From NCBI GenBank assembly GCA_964342265.1, contig CAYFFE010000090.1, positions 1 to 15,045 on the forward strand: DNA of 15,045 nt. Direction: 5' to 3'. Source of the DNA: Halioxenophilus sp964342265 (GTDB lineage: Bacteria; Pseudomonadota; Gammaproteobacteria; Pseudomonadales; Cellvibrionaceae). The notes under the pieces were generated by a model that made no database searches, was not told the origin of the DNA, and worked only from the letters and a program-made list of their open reading frames with translations. The position numbers and the translations under genes were made by a program. Within the stretch, counting starts at the first letter, position 1; each line of letters opens with the position of its first letter. Positions 14,759-15,045 of the stretch are shown here, one piece after another.

Positions 14759-15045
14759 ATACTGCAAGTTATAGTCGGTATTTGCCGCGTCAAAATACAC
14801 TATTCTTTTTGCCAAACCAGCAACATCAAACTTATATGGATAGCAGATTGCTGCAAATGGTTAAAATTAATTTTCATAAGATATAGAACCGCCTCATAGC
14901 GCCTAGGCAACCTGAGACACGTCTAAAGATTCATTAAAAAACTATTAGACATATACAGCAATAGCGTAAATTTGTTAGACGACGAACATATTTCGTCAAC
15001 CTACCATTTGAGAGGTGCGAATAAAGCTGGAGTAAATAGAAATAT
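14759..15045. other. Noncoding right edge of the window
   Basis: There is no supported gene in this AT-rich stretch. It has a GACGAA/TTCGTC hairpin with a five-base loop (14981-14997), not followed by a T-run. A 36-codon minus-strand frame open at the window end (14934-15044) has no recognisable sequence. Confidence 0.5.

Noticed and set aside
14934..15044. A 36-codon minus-strand frame open at the right edge
   Set aside because: Too short and AT-rich to separate from chance; no motif recognised. More sequence to the right would settle whether it is a gene end.
1..15045. CRISPR array, defence or toxin-antitoxin cluster, or prophage
   Set aside because: No regularly spaced repeats, no nuclease, integrase or phage structural genes were seen; the coding content is core metabolism, flagellum and envelope functions.

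Overview
The window looks like chromosomal DNA of a marine or free-living gammaproteobacterium. The gene families, the ccm operon lying back to back with a fliK/fhlB flagellar pair (an order known from Pseudomonas and relatives), and the moderate base composition suggest the Pseudomonadales/Cellvibrionales side of the class. That placement is inference; no rRNA or other marker is present.

Left half (about 40-6535, all minus strand): a cytochrome c maturation (System I) operon, read right to left as ccmA, ccmB, a 344-bp gap, ccmC, ccmD, ccmE, ccmF, ccmG. It is followed by lemA and by the start of a TPM-domain (YgcG-like) gene that stops after 59 codons. CcmAB with CcmC and CcmD load heme onto the periplasmic chaperone CcmE. 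CcmF attaches heme to apocytochrome, and CcmG keeps apocytochrome cysteines reduced. The usual last partner, ccmH, is not where expected: lemA follows ccmG directly. A good sigma70-type promoter precedes ccmA, whose start codon is TTG.

Middle (6680-10836, plus strand): a FliK-type hook-length control protein and a 90-residue FlhB C-terminal-domain paralogue (fhlB), then a 3-mercaptopyruvate-type sulfurtransferase and an SGLT-like sodium:solute symporter.

Right third (10837-15045): visibly AT-richer, with long noncoding stretches (593, 326 and 287 bp) around two isolated genes. One is a secreted trypsin-like serine protease carrying an N-terminal DUF4124 domain and an unassigned middle domain. 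The other is a GT39/ArnT-like membrane glycosyltransferase. Its composition and sparse layout suggest accessory DNA. No RNA genes, CRISPR array, integron site or intact insertion sequence were recognised.

Most of the window is a well-understood housekeeping region. The points most worth a second look are the DUF4124-middle-trypsin protease, the broken TPM gene at the left edge, the missing ccmH, the split ccmB/ccmC spacing, and a 98-bp inverted-repeat-bounded segment at 10977-11074.
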